Source of the DNA: Salminus brasiliensis
Lineage: Eukaryota > Chordata > Actinopteri > Characiformes > Bryconidae
DNA: 64,000 nt
Assembly (NCBI RefSeq): GCF_030463535.1
Contig: NC_132894.1
Location: forward strand, 11,271,933-11,335,932
Direction of reading: 5' to 3'
The position numbers and the translations under genes were made by a program. Positions 45,093-63,022 of this stretch are shown piece after piece. A model generated the notes under the pieces. It ran no database searches. It was given only the letters and a program-made list of their open reading frames with translations, and was not told the DNA's origin. How positions within the stretch are numbered: the first letter of the stretch is position 1; every line of letters begins with the position of its first letter.

Positions 45093-48000
45093 TCTGTCTC
45101 TATCTATCTATCTAATTTACTTATAATTAACAGTATTACCAGGTTACTAGAGCTGCTGTGTGACGTCTAGGTACATCCAACAGTTATCAGCACGACAACT
45201 GAATTTATCCTTTTATTGGATCCTTTAAAGGATGTGAAATGTGACCAATCACAGAACCCCCCCATTAACAAATATAGCTACCCTAGAGGGATAAAAGTTA
45301 TCTATAGTTATATATAGTAGCAGTGCAAAACATACAATTCCTGTTCAGCATAATCTTTCCATACCACAACTTGCAAAATGTAATTACTAAAAGTACTAAA
45401 ATGTGTGTGAAATTTATTGCAGGTCATTCTATATTGACAAAGAATTTGTAATAAATCAGATGGTTTTTGAGCATGTTTGCTTAATTTAAATTCAAATGCT
45501 TATGCTTCATCTGAATGGCCCAATTGTGTTACGTTCATACATTTGATTGATAACTTTTGACATTGTTTTTGACTTTAATTGACCTTAAGTACTGTCTGCT
45601 GTTGATGATGTGATTTTAATACACTTATTTGGGGAAAAGAGATGTTAACAGCTCAGTTTTTTCTTCTTCTTTTTTTATGGTTGTGAATGAATGTAGGATG
45701 TGCAGGAGGTTTTACAGGACCGCTCTAATTTGTATTGTGATGCCGTCCCGACTGCAGCAAAGCACCCACGCCTAAGACGTGGAAGGACAAGGGCTCTACC
45801 AGTCGAGGAGTTTAAAGGTAAAATCATGCTGATATATGGTGATTTAAAGAGTGTCTAATGTTTGATTTGTTGTGAAGTAGCCATATTTACCTAAAAACCT
45901 ATTTGATTAAGCATGAAGCACTTTAGTGACCTGGCTTGTAACTCAATGCTTCAGACTGGAAATTCTTAACAAAGGAGCGGTAAGTTGTAAGGGTAAGGAG
46001 TATTGACTGAGTTGTGCTCTTGAATCGGCAGAATCTGATTTCAAGACACCAGTACGGCATCGCAGAGAGAGACATTCCACATCCGCCAATCCTGCTGCAC
46101 GTAGTCTTTACTCTCCCATAGTGCGTTTCCTCACTCCCACCAAAGACCGTAAGTAGCCTAAACTGTGATTCACTATTGACTGACAGGGTGTTTACTCAGT
46201 GTTAAATCTGTGCAGCATATGCAATGGCTTATATTGCATATTTTACAGCAAAGACTTGTATACTGTAGTCTGTATTATTGAATAATTAGAAGGTTCTGAT
46301 GCTAGATGGACCTGTCGTGTACATTAAACCACACTACTTGGTTTAATGTTAAAAATGCTAGTGTTCCCTGACTCTCCACAGATGTCTATGTAGGTGTTTT
46401 GATGAATCGGGGCATTTGCATCATCTTACAAAGAATTTTGGACATTCTGTTTCATAGATGAACGTCCCAGGAGTGGTGCAGTGTTCAGCCCCGAACAGTG
46501 TGTGTTTGGCTATAGCTCCACTGGTCCTCTGTCAGAAGATGAGGAGAATGATGAGGTGTTCAGTCCGTAAGTGTGTTGCTTTTTTTCCCCTCTCTCCCCT
46601 AGTTGCCTGTATAGTAAGGAAATTTAAATTTTACTGCTTCCCTGCTATAATTTTGAAAATAAAACCTATTTTAATGTGGGTTTCCCCTCCTATAGGTTTA
46701 CATTCATCAAAAACATTCCAAACCAGTCGCAGCAATCCAGATCAGCCTCTGCTCTTCGGGACATACCACCAAAGACAAGAAGCACACCTGCAGCCACAAT
46801 GGTGCTTGACTTGGTAAGATTTAATACAAATAAATAGATACATTTTAAAAACACATTTACAGTTGTGAAACACTGTTCAGGCTACAGATGTGCTGTGGTG
46901 CTGTGTATTTCGTCCATACTTGAACATGAAGGCTTACTTTGGCCAAGATTTCAGTATCCGTTGCAATCTGGTATTGGCATTGGACAATCTGTAACAAAAG
47001 TCTTTAATCTGGGTCATTTCTAACTAATATATATGCTATTTCTTAGGATGAAACACTTGTGTTCAGCTCACTTAATATGATTGAGGATGCAGAGCACACG
47101 TTTAACACATGCTTTCAAGACCAAGAGTACAAGGTTGGTTGTCTTATTATTCATGCATCTACCCATTTACCAACCCATTTGCTAATTTAGCTCTATTTAA
47201 ATTTTTGTATTAATGCACATACTCTGATTATTAAAATAAGGAAAAAGCATGCCTTTTAATTTGTTTTTTTTTTCTTCATAGGTGTATGTGGTTCTCAGAC
47301 CATATGTGATGGAGTTTCTACAAGCTATGGCAAAGCATTTTGAGGTAAAGTGACTTGACTTGGCAATGACTATTATACAAACCTCATTCAATTGGTTGGT
47401 TAATTCAACAGCAGTCAGCAGATAAGGTCAAACTTAGCTGCACACTACTGTGTCTCAGGGCTAGAAATGGAGCATTAGAATGTAGCCTGTATGGTTGTAT
47501 GTTTCCTTTTCAGCATTTCTTAATCTTGTCACTTCTGTCACTTCTAGATGTTTATTTACACCTCTGCTAAAAAGGAATATGCAGAAATGATTGTGGATAT
47601 ATTGGACCCAAAGAAAAAATTGTTTAGGTGAGATGCTTTACTATTCATTTGTTGAAAAAAAAATGGAATTACTTTGATCTGAAATTAATTTCTTTGTTTT
47701 TCTCCATTTTTCCAAGGCATCGTTTATACCAGGATGATTGTTCATGTGTTCTTGGACACTATATTAAGGACCTAGGGGTGCTGGAAAGAGACCTTTCAAA
47801 AACCGTCATTTTGGACAATGCTCCTCACACTTTCCCATACCACGTATGCTTGTTTTTTAAATTTTTTGTAGTGGTTACCCTTTATGTTGTCATGTCACCA
47901 GCCATTTTGTGAAAAGTTCAGATGGGACATATTCCTAATTTATTTTTTTTCTGTGTTCTAGCTTATGAACATGATTCCCATAAAGAGCTGGAGTGGAGAC

Positions 48001-48520
48001 AGAGATGACAAGGAGCTCCACAGGCTCATACCTTACTTGGAAAAGCTCGTCCAAGCAGTAAGCTGACAGCTGCTTTTACCTTGTGCTCTGTAATAGGGCT
48101 GCAGGGAATATTTTGTGCCAATTAATTTATGATCTTAACCTTTGCACTGTACAAATTAGCAATTTGTTTACTGTGCTGTGGAGGAGTGAAGAGCACCAAT
48201 GTTTTGGCACCATAATAAGTAAATTGCACAAATTTTATTCCTCTTTAAGCTGCTCAAAAGACTTAAACAACTCCTTCCTTATAAGAACTCCTTCCTTTTG
48301 TTCCCAAACGATGAATTTATTTATTAGACCATTCTCTGAAATTCTTCATGAAGTGTTTTGTTTGTTTGTTTTTAAAGAATTGTCACACACAATCCACACA
48401 TTGAATTGTGTAGTAGCCTCCTCCTAACATACGTTTCCCCGTTCTCTTTTTTAGGACGACTTCAGGACTGTGCTAAAGAGAAGGACTGATCACTTTCACA
48501 GGCTGCTCTCTGAGGATTAG
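44407..48520 (+). CDS. FCP1/SCP-type phosphatase, CTDSPL2-like
   Basis: HAD-superfamily serine/threonine phosphatase of the CTD-phosphatase (SCP/NIF) family; members act on the RNA polymerase II CTD, SMADs and other nuclear substrates. Exons: 44407-44523, 45697-45817, 46032-46148, 46458-46566, 46696-46813, 47047-47133, 47282-47344, 47548-47627, 47717-47843, 47962-48057, 48455-48520 (TAG). Total 1101 nt, 366 aa, all junctions in frame. Residues 1-190 are basic and Ser/Pro-rich with a start (MKLRSR) like CTDSPL2 (MRLRTR). The catalytic domain is about 190-355: nucleophile D193 and D195 in LDLDETLV, T249 in YTSAKK, K288 in YIKDL, D304-N305 in LDNAP; the K-to-DN spacing equals that of SCP1. [11 protein letters not shown] segment before the domain also matches CTDSPL2. 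It is shorter than CTDSPL2 (about 466 aa) and diverged, so I read it as a paralogue (possibly the gene named ctdspl3 in fish) and leave the symbol blank. The exon ending at 47133 has a weak donor, GTTGGT. Confidence 0.88.
44524..45696 (+). other. Intron 1 of the phosphatase gene
   Basis: It contains a dense cluster of GCTAGC words (about 44560-44900) and a CT-rich simple repeat at 45057-45113. No gene is seen. Confidence 0.8.
45057..45113. repeat. (CT)n/(CTAT)n polypyrimidine repeat
   Basis: CT runs broken by single TG steps, ending in TATC units. Confidence 0.9.
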
Positions 48521-48521
48521 A

Positions 48522-48553
48522 GTTGTGTGTGTGCGTGTGTGTGTGTGTGTGTG
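48522..48553. repeat. (GT)n microsatellite in 3' UTR
   Basis: GT run starting two bases after the TAG of the phosphatase gene. Confidence 0.9.
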
Positions 48554-49179
48554 GTGTTTTTCCTCTATGTAAATATTATTGCCGTCCTTTTTGATAGATG
48601 TAAATAATTGTATTTTTCATTTGATCTACCAATTTGAATCCCTCTTTCAGTTTTGCCTAAAGACTGAAGTATGTTGATAATTGTTAATTATACTTTTAAC
48701 TGTACATGCTTAAAGGGGATTTTGCTGCCTTGACTTGTTAGATATGGCCTTACTGTTGGCATAAGAGAACATCTGCAGAAATCTTCAACAGGTAACAACA
48801 TTGAAGCCGCAAGCAGCTTCTAAAGTGCGTCATAGATGCAGCTAAACACTGTTCTTTTTCTGTGTTTTCACTTTTCTGCAGTGGTCATAAATGTTGCAAG
48901 TTGAAAACTCATTCCTCGTTAAGACATAAAGGACTTGAATTTTAGGGCACAATGTAGTAAACTCCTCAAAAGTACCTTCACTGAGCCTCATTTGGGTTTA
49001 ATGCTTTAATTAGACACATTAAGTGTAATTTATTGCTAAATCCTTATTTTGCCATGTCTCATTTTGCTGTTTATTTATTACCATTGCTGCTTTTACATGA
49101 CACTTCAAATATGTATGTTATGTTCTGATACCTACTTTTCAAAAGCCTTTCTCAACTACTCAAACTTTTACAGTGAAAA

Positions 49180-49185
49180 AATAAA
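49180..49185 (+). terminator. Poly(A) signal of the phosphatase gene
   Basis: AATAAA followed by a GT- and T-rich stretch (TTGGTCTGTCTTGCC), the classic downstream element. It gives a 3' UTR of about 680 nt. Confidence 0.5.
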
Positions 49186-50357
49186 ATTTTGGTCTGTCTT
49201 GCCCTGTTTGCCTGCCTTTCTGTCTGCTTTGGGAGAAGTGAAGCATTTTGTTATACAGTACCAATGCAGTGTTTGAGATCTCGCAGTAGGGGTCATTGAA
49301 TTTTTACCAGAGTTTTTAACCTGCTGTATTGATTTAAGTATCTTAATGCTGAGTATCCAGTCCAGTATTTGTGTTTTAATATACATGACAGGCACACAAT
49401 TCAGGTATGATGTGAAGCTAATTAAACAATGTGATGGGCTAGACTAATTTTGGTACTTCTTTAATAAATCACCATTTTACAGTGTGTTTAATATGTTACC
49501 ATGCTGTAGGACTGACCTGTTCATTCTTTGCATAGTTAACCCTTTTTATGTGGGCACAAAGCAACTAACAGCTGTAGTCAAGAGTCCATGATCCATGATC
49601 AGTAGCAGGAAGTTACAAGGCTTTGGGCTTGGCAAGTTACAAGATATTTTTAACTTTCAACACTAATGAATTAACAATCTAAGTGGAAGTATCTATATAT
49701 TTTATAATTTATACCCTGTGATGGTTTCAGAACACCCCCCACCCCAAAATAAATAAATAAATAACACCAAGTTCAAAGAAATCCCTGAAATGCTAAAACA
49801 CCATGATATTTAATGACCATGATGAGTATGTAAACTGTAGGTTATTGCTGGAATTGTTTCAGCAATAACCTAAGTAAAAATGTAAACATGCTCTTAACCT
49901 TGAATAAATGTCAGTGTAAAATAAGAGCATTCATATTGGTCTAATAATCCTGAATTATTTACACAGTGTACAAAACAGCTACAAATAAAACGGAGATACA
50001 TGTTTTTCAGTGGACAGCAGCGATTATACAGTATAAGGTCTCATCAGCCCTCTCTTGGAAGTACATACATAATTAGGCTCCATACTGCTACCATGGGATG
50101 GAAGACGTTTCACTGCTGTACTTTAATATTATTTTGGGAGATTTGTAGAATCCTTTTTTATGAGTATTTTTACTCAGTTACATTTCCATTAGTTAAAAAA
50201 ACATGTTTTTGATTATATTTCAAGGCTACATTAATATATACATTCCTCTACCACCTCCATCAGCAAGTGTACCTCTTTACCTGACTCTCCAGAGGTGGCG
50301 CTGTTTCCCTCTGTAAACATCATGGCTGTAAGAGGATGAAGAATTGAGGACGACCGG

Positions 50358-54148
<3,791 letters not shown>

Positions 54149-54288
54149 GGTGTGTCTGGCTGGTGTTATCACAAGTGATATGTTTCTGGCTGTTGTAAAT
54201 GTTTTATTTAACGGTGGTCATTTGTTGTACTTGGAAGATCTTCTCAGGAGTTGCTCTGGGTTGAGCTTTATCTCCTCTTCGTAGTTAC

Positions 54289-54294
54289 AATAAA
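54289..54294 (+). terminator. ndufs7: ndufs7 poly(A) signal
   Basis: AATAAA about 140 nt after the stop, with a GT/T-rich stretch downstream. It gives a short 3' UTR, as in mammals. Confidence 0.65.
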
Positions 54295-55332
54295 AGACAT
54301 GCATTGTATCATTACTCCGAGTCTGTTTCCATTACCTCCCATAGCCAGACAATATAGAAACATATAGAATATGGAACGTGACCTAATTGTGTATGAGATT
54401 TGAACTGTACTCTTTGCTGCAGTGCCTGGTGTTCTCCCAGTGGAGTGTGTTATAATAAACCAGTTGGAAAGGCCAATGGCTATGCTTTTTTCACCAAATG
54501 TTTAATGAATTTTGTGTTTCAGAATACAGGGGAATACTAAGAATGCTACCAGATGTGTCACAAAGACGCCAGGCACAGCTGGCGTTGAGCCCCTGAGAAA
54601 AAAAAAATCAAGCTAAAATACCACTTGTGTAATGGAAGGTCAGGTTTTTGATGAAGTGAGTTTAGAAACAGAGCTGTATTTTAGATCAGATATGTTTTAA
54701 AGCAGCCATATGCAAGATTTTCTTGGTTCATATTTATGATTGTAAATGTTTTTATACAAAAATGATTGCGGAAGACATGTACATGTCTTCTAGGCACACT
54801 GAAGGCTGCTTGACACGTTCTGGGAAAAAAATGCAGAGCATTTGCATCTACAGTTACGAATGCCAGAAGTGTTCTGACCAGACAGTAAAGTATAACAGCT
54901 GTCTGTGTTCACACACAACTGATGACAGCTGTAAAGAGTAACGGTGGTTAGTTCTGGAAGCCCAAACAATAAGTAACCCTTTTGCTGTTAATGTAAACTT
55001 TGGTGTTTTACTAGATTTCTGAAGTTCAGGAGTGTAATGGATCATGTATAAAAGAGCATTCATGGAATCTCACTCACTTTGTTTTTGTTTTTTTGGGGGG
55101 GTTTTTAAAGCTCAGGGTTAAATGTATGAATTTAAGATGGCTCTCTAGTAACACTTGCAGATGGACCGTCTAACCAAACACTGAATGTTTTATGGTGTGC
55201 TATGAGCATCGTGGCCAATTACAGAAAAGGCATTCACAAATATTGACATAAAAAAAAAAAAAGCAATGTGTTTTAATGTTGGACACTATACTCTAATTGC
55301 AGTAGGTAGACATATGATTACAAGATATCATA

Positions 55333-55335
<3 letters not shown>

Positions 55336-55367
<32 letters not shown>
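55336..55367. repeat. Poly-T tract (32 bp)
   Basis: Homopolymer T run between ndufs7 and gamt. Confidence 0.95.
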
Positions 55368-55368
<1 letters not shown>

Positions 55369-55484
55369 TATTTTCTTATTTTGTTTCCTTGCCTTGCCTT
55401 TATTTTTAGCGTTATCATTTTCCTAACCTTTTTTGTTATTCTGGACAAGTAAACAAGACTTGTCACTATGCCATATACATATGC

Positions 55485-55690
55485 CGAGCTGTGGACCAGT
55501 GGTATGGGATGGGGTGGTGATCATCCAACATCTTGACCTCACTAACGCTCTTGTCACTGACTGCAATCAAATTCGTCACTCTGAAATCTAGTAGAAAGCC
55601 TTTCTTGGACAGAATAAACATTGTAATACTCTTGATTTCAGAAGAAACAATTAATTAGCAGGTGTCTCAATACTTTTGCCCAAAGTGTGT
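55485..55690 (-). mobile_element. Fish MITE, family 1, copy D (reverse)
   Basis: The - strand aligns with 59945-60300: AGGTCAAGATGTTGGATGAT, ATCACCACCCCATCCC and CCACAGCTCGGC correspond to segments of copy B. The high-coordinate end CAATACTTTTGCCCAAAGTG is the complement of the usual ACAAAAGTATTGGG terminal word. An internal deletion is evident. Confidence 0.65.
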
Positions 55691-55905
55691 ATGTATGTCC
55701 TCGTTTTAGTGACGTTGCAAAAAAAAAAAAAAAACATTCCAAATGAGCTGAATGGTCCATTTTGCAACTTGAACTGTGTTTTTACAGTTTTTAACAGTAT
55801 GTGCCCTTAAACTCTCCAAAATGCACCTTTTCTATTTTTATACTCATGTCTCTGTTTGGGTACATTTTATTTTTTATTTTCCAATATTATTAACAGCAGT
55901 ATTTA

Positions 55906-55933
55906 AAAAACAAAAAAAAAAAAAAAAAAAAAA
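55906..55933. repeat. Poly-A tract
   Basis: A run broken by a single C, between ndufs7 and gamt. Confidence 0.95.
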
Positions 55934-56112
55934 GGAAAGCATCACAATATGGCATTTACTCACAGTAGCGTTCAGCACTTCTAGTCATTATAGTTTGGAC
56001 ACTACATTAGTTTCAAAGTTTCAAGGGTGATTTTGGACACAGATTTACGGCATCACCTTAAAAATGATTTGGTATAAGTTGGTATAATCTCCTATTTCAC
56101 AGTGTTGTATTC

Positions 56113-56118
56113 TTTATT
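56113..56118 (-). terminator. gamt: Possible gamt poly(A) signal
   Basis: TTTATT on the + strand is AATAAA for gamt, about 205 nt after its stop codon. An overlapping second copy follows. No nearer signal was seen. Confidence 0.4.
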
Positions 56119-56321
56119 TATTTAGATGTAATTCACATTCCATATGCTCCTTATTTATGAATTAGTTTAGTTTTTTTTTTTTTTTTACTATAAAACATCT
56201 TGTGATGCAATTTTAACTTAAAAGAGATCAAAAAATTAACATTTTGACAACCAGTCTAAAACAGAAGAGGCATTAAAGGCACAGCAGAATGATCATGAAG
56301 AAGGTAGCTTGGTTTTGTAGC

Positions 56322-59160
<2,839 letters not shown>

Positions 59161-59944
59161 GGCTGTTTTTAATGCTAATAATAGACTTGGGGAAAGGGGA
59201 GCTGATGTGCTGTGATCGGACTCAGTGGCCGAAAAGAGACTGCTACCGTTAGCACGGGTGTTATATATTGAAAAAAGTGCTGATTATGCAAGACGCAGTA
59301 AAGTGGTAAACGTGCACTTCAGCTAGGCCTCCTTGATAAGGAGCACCAGCCTGAGGAGAAGGGGGAGGTCACATAGCTAAGACAGCTAGGCCTGCATGGC
59401 TACCTCTCAGCGTAGCTCCGTGTTTTCCTTTTCTACCTCTTGAATTATAGTTTCTTCAATTTGCACTTCATTTACTCGTTTAATGTTGACCTTTTGGTCT
59501 TTACAGTGGGCTAAAATGATAGCAGCCGTGTGTCTGATTTATCTAACTGTAGATAAAGTTATGTAACGGTGACAGAGCAAATGACCTCAGGGTAAATAGC
59601 TGACTTATACATTGACATGTACGTTTCTGGCATATTTAGCAAGGAAAAAATATCACAGAATTCATACATCAAATGTATAGATACATTTTCTAGATACAGA
59701 ACAAAAAACGTTAATAAAATAAAGTTAAAATGCTCATATTTCTAAACTATTTGTAATAGTTTTTTTTAAAAGCATTCAGCATTATAAAATACAATCTCTG
59801 AGCACAGTGAAATTTTGGCTGGTCCATTTAAATTGGTTTATTAAAAGGAATGGTTTAATGAGCTTTTAATGGGATAATGAGTTGAATGATGTGAAGATAG
59901 AGAATAAAGTACTATATATGCAATATTTTGGCAATAGAAAACAA

Positions 59945-60372
59945 CTGTTCACATAAAGTATTTGGACAAAGGTATTTGGACACCTACTCATTCATAGTTT
60001 TTTTCTGTAATCAATAGTATTAAAAGAAAAAAAAGTTTTATCCTGCTTTTGTTGAAGTTGCTTTTGTCTCTACTCTCCAGGGAAGACCGCTAGATTCTGG
60101 CTGTGAGCATTTGCTTAAATTCAGCGACAAGAGCATTAGTGTGACCAGGATGTCGGATGATCACCACCCCACCTCATCCCCAGCTCCCCAACTCATCCTA
60201 GAAGTATTGGATCGAGCACCAACCATCATTCCAGAGAACACAATTCCAATGCTCCACAGCTCAATGTCAGGGGGGTCTTTATACCACTCTAGCCTATGCC
60301 TGGCATTTGGCATCTGTTTCAGAGAGTCCTATTTTGCTGGCAGCACTTCTTTACAGGGACTAAACAAGTTAT

Positions 60373-60406
<34 letters not shown>

Positions 60407-60495
60407 ATTTGCACATCTGTGTCTGCAATGAGTGCTTAAGTTGTTAAAGTGTAAAGTAGCTGAATGCATTCATTGATCCACAAACATACAGTGTA
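59945..60495 (+). mobile_element. Fish MITE, family 1, copy B
   Basis: Best-preserved copy. It starts near TTTGGACAAAGGTATTTGGA and carries CCTGCTTTTGTTGAAGTTGC, GATGATCACCACCCCACCTC and CATCATTCCAGAGAACACA. It ends near GAATGCATTCATTGATCCAC plus ACAGTGTA. It includes its own GT run (60374-60403). The frame 60111-60374 is not a protein gene. Confidence 0.75.
60374..60403. repeat. (GT)n microsatellite inside MITE copy B
   Basis: The GT run follows AACAAGTTATGAGTGTGT. Copy A has a shorter GTGTGTGTGT at the same place, so the repeat expanded from the element's own sequence. Confidence 0.9.
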
Positions 60496-61124
60496 TGTAG
60501 TTAAATTAAATATCTAATACATTTGAAGCATCTTGGAAGACAGATCTCAAATATGCATGACATTAAAAAAGAAGTCTTGATGCTGTATAGAACATGATTA
60601 CAGACTAAGGGTTAATCATATTAATCTTAAAGGTTGAGTGAGTATGTGAGTATGTCAGTTTTCCTAGGGGCATTATATATTTTTTTAACCAGAGGGATCA
60701 TCTCTTTCCTATTTAACCCTATCCTGCTTATAGTACAGTGTGGTGTACTGGTATGCCCCTTAGTAATTAGTAGGTTAATATGTCCCTACCAAAGCTCCTT
60801 CTTCAAACTAGTGAATGGGAGGCCAACACATGGTCACATTCCAATGGCTGAAAATTGATTCTGGACATCTTGAGAAGTCAAAGTACATCACTGTGAGATA
60901 AGGGATTTTGCATATGCATGCTGTGTGTGCAGTAACTTGCCACATCTTGATTTTTTCTATACAGCTCCTTATCAGAAACTCAGCCAATAGTCTCCTTTTA
61001 AGCATCAGATTTACACGCAGACCACACTTACTAAACTGTAATAAAAAATCGCACAAAGACCACTTTGGTTTATATGTGAATTGGTATATAATATATATAA
61101 TATTGCTTTAAATGCATTATCGTA

Positions 61125-61525
61125 ACATAAACTTTATGGACAAAGGTATTTGAATACCTACACATTACACCTACAAGAGTCTGGAAACTACAGGTCTGGA
61201 ACTCTGCAGAGTCAGCAGAGCTTTGGTGACTTTTATGCAATATGCGTCTCAGCACTCAACGACCCCGCTCTGTAACTTCATGTGGTCTGCCACACTGTGG
61301 CTGCATTGCTGTGGTTCCTAAATGCATCCACTTGTCCTTAATAGCACTCACAGTTGAACAAGGAATATCTATGAGAGAAGAAATTTCACAAACTGACTTT
61401 TCGGCATCCTATTACAGCACCATGCTGGAATTCAGTGAGCTCTCAGTGACCCATTACTTCGCAATAAAGACTGCATAGCTAGGTGCTTGATTTTAAACAC
61501 CTGTGGCAGTTGGACTTGGTCTAAA
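61125..61525 (-). mobile_element. Tc1-like transposon remnant with transposase N-terminus
   Basis: The left end TTATGGACAAAGGTATTTGA is a fish Tc1-type terminal word. On the - strand the part at about 61215-61450 reads pieces of the transposase DNA-binding domain: TEFQHGAVIGC, then after a frameshift GRPHEVTERGR, then VLRRILHK and SADSAEFQT. Stops and frameshifts break it, and the catalytic domain is absent. Confidence 0.7.
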
Positions 61526-62696
61526 TGCTTACACTACCTGTTCATGCTACATCCTTTCATGAAAATATTGTGTCAAACCACACATCATGTAATGATGTTA
61601 ATTAAACAACTTTCAAGAGTGGTGGACAAGTCTCACAGAAAAGGTTCTGCATTTGTGTTTTACCGTTATTACTTTTGAACATCTTGTTGTCTTAGGTCAC
61701 CTGCATTTTTTTTAGTGTGTTTGGAACATGGCCGTTTGCGTTCCAGGTATAATTTGAACATGTTTATGTGGAAATCAATGTTGTCTGGCTTTGATTCTGT
61801 AACTTCTGACTGTGTGTGTGTGTGTGTCCATACTGACTTTACCCTTTAGTCTTTGTACTGCTCTTTTACCTTAGTTTCTTGTATGACGGCCAGTTATCTT
61901 GCTTATTCTACCTGCCATCTGTCTTAACCCCCCTTTTCCCCTGTTTAGTGTCTCTTTTGCTTTTTTCACATCTTATACTTTAATCTCTCCACCTTAGGTC
62001 AGGGAATCCAATGCAGTAACAAGGAAGGGATAAGGCCTTTGTACTACATTCACGATACTTTATCTGATCTCTGCTTGCATAGATCTTTATCCCCTTTTGA
62101 ATAAGGATGAAAGCAAATGTTTGGCAGATGATAATGATTAGTATGCCACAGTTTACACAATTACCTAAAGTGCCTAAAATAAATTGCCGTAAAATATTTT
62201 CCAGTCCTGGTTAAGCACTCAGTGAATGTTTTAGCATTAGCACTACCAAACAAATAAGTGCAAGATGCAAATCTATGATGGCTTAAAAGAATGTTATGTT
62301 TCTCTTAACCCCAACTGTAGACATATATTTAAACTTTAGTCTTTAGTTTTTGACTGGAGCTACAATGAAATAAGTAAGAATTTGTCACAATATTTGACTA
62401 ATGATGTTGACCTACCAGACAAACTCATTTCTATATATAAATATATGTGTATATATTGCTTTTCACACACTACTTGCTTGAGCAAAAAGGCTTTGTTGTT
62501 TATTAACTTTTATAACCTAAAATAATATAAATAAACGGCCTTCTAAAGAGAGGGAAATAATCCATACAGAATAGAAACCCCTATAATATTTTTCCACTTT
62601 AAAACAACTCAAACCAAAAGCTTATTATTTACCAAGTACAAACTTAACAATGGGGGAAAATATTATAAAATGTAATTGTATATTGTATAAAATAAA

Positions 62697-62699
62697 ACG

Positions 62700-62735
<36 letters not shown>
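62697..62735. repeat. (ATT)12 microsatellite
   Basis: ATT run about 290-325 bp upstream of the dazap1 start codon. Confidence 0.95.
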
Positions 62736-62736
<1 letters not shown>

Positions 62737-62818
62737 GAGTGAACCTGTTTGACGGTAAAAACAAGAACTGGCTGATGTTTCGTCTCTGAAGCGCAGCATG
62801 TTGTTGTGAACTTAAAGG

Positions 62819-62833
62819 ACTACAACTCCCAGC
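62819..62833 (+). promoter_or_regulatory. dazap1: ZNF143/Staf-type binding site in dazap1 promoter
   Basis: ACTACAACTCCCAGC matches the well-known ZNF143 (Staf, SBS) promoter element. It sits about 190 bp upstream of the dazap1 ATG in GC-rich DNA, a typical place for this factor. Confidence 0.6.
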
Positions 62834-63022
62834 CCGTGTTCCTGACGCCCTCCCCTGCAGGGGGCCCCCGTGGCGGCGCGTCAGCGTTGCGCAGACCGGG
62901 TTTGAACCGAAAGCGGAGTGACCTTCCCGGGCCAGTCGGAGAGAGGAGAGACGGCTTACTTTGGAGGAGACTGAGGCAACAAACTGATGTCAGCGCTCCA
63001 GTCCACAACTCTTGCTACAGAA

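Larger units (their letters stand above)
48521..50357. other. Phosphatase-gene 3' UTR and intergenic region to ndufs7
   Basis: A GT repeat lies at 48522-48553 directly after the stop. A poly(A) signal follows at 49180. The rest is AT-rich with no recognised element. CTCCAGAGGTGGCGCTG at about 50287-50303 resembles half of a CTCF site, just upstream of ndufs7. Confidence 0.55.
54149..56321. other. Convergent ndufs7/gamt 3' region
   Basis: Contains the 3' ends of both genes. It holds a MITE copy (55485-55690, reversed), a poly-T (55336-55367) and a poly-A (55906-55933). No gene is seen. Confidence 0.7.
59161..63022. other. Divergent gamt/dazap1 intergenic region
   Basis: 3.9 kb between the two start codons. 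It holds the gamt promoter (about 59161-59450), MITE copy B, a GT repeat, a Tc1 transposase remnant, an (ATT)n repeat, and the dazap1 promoter (about 62750-63022). The two promoters are separate, not one shared bidirectional core. Confidence 0.7.
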
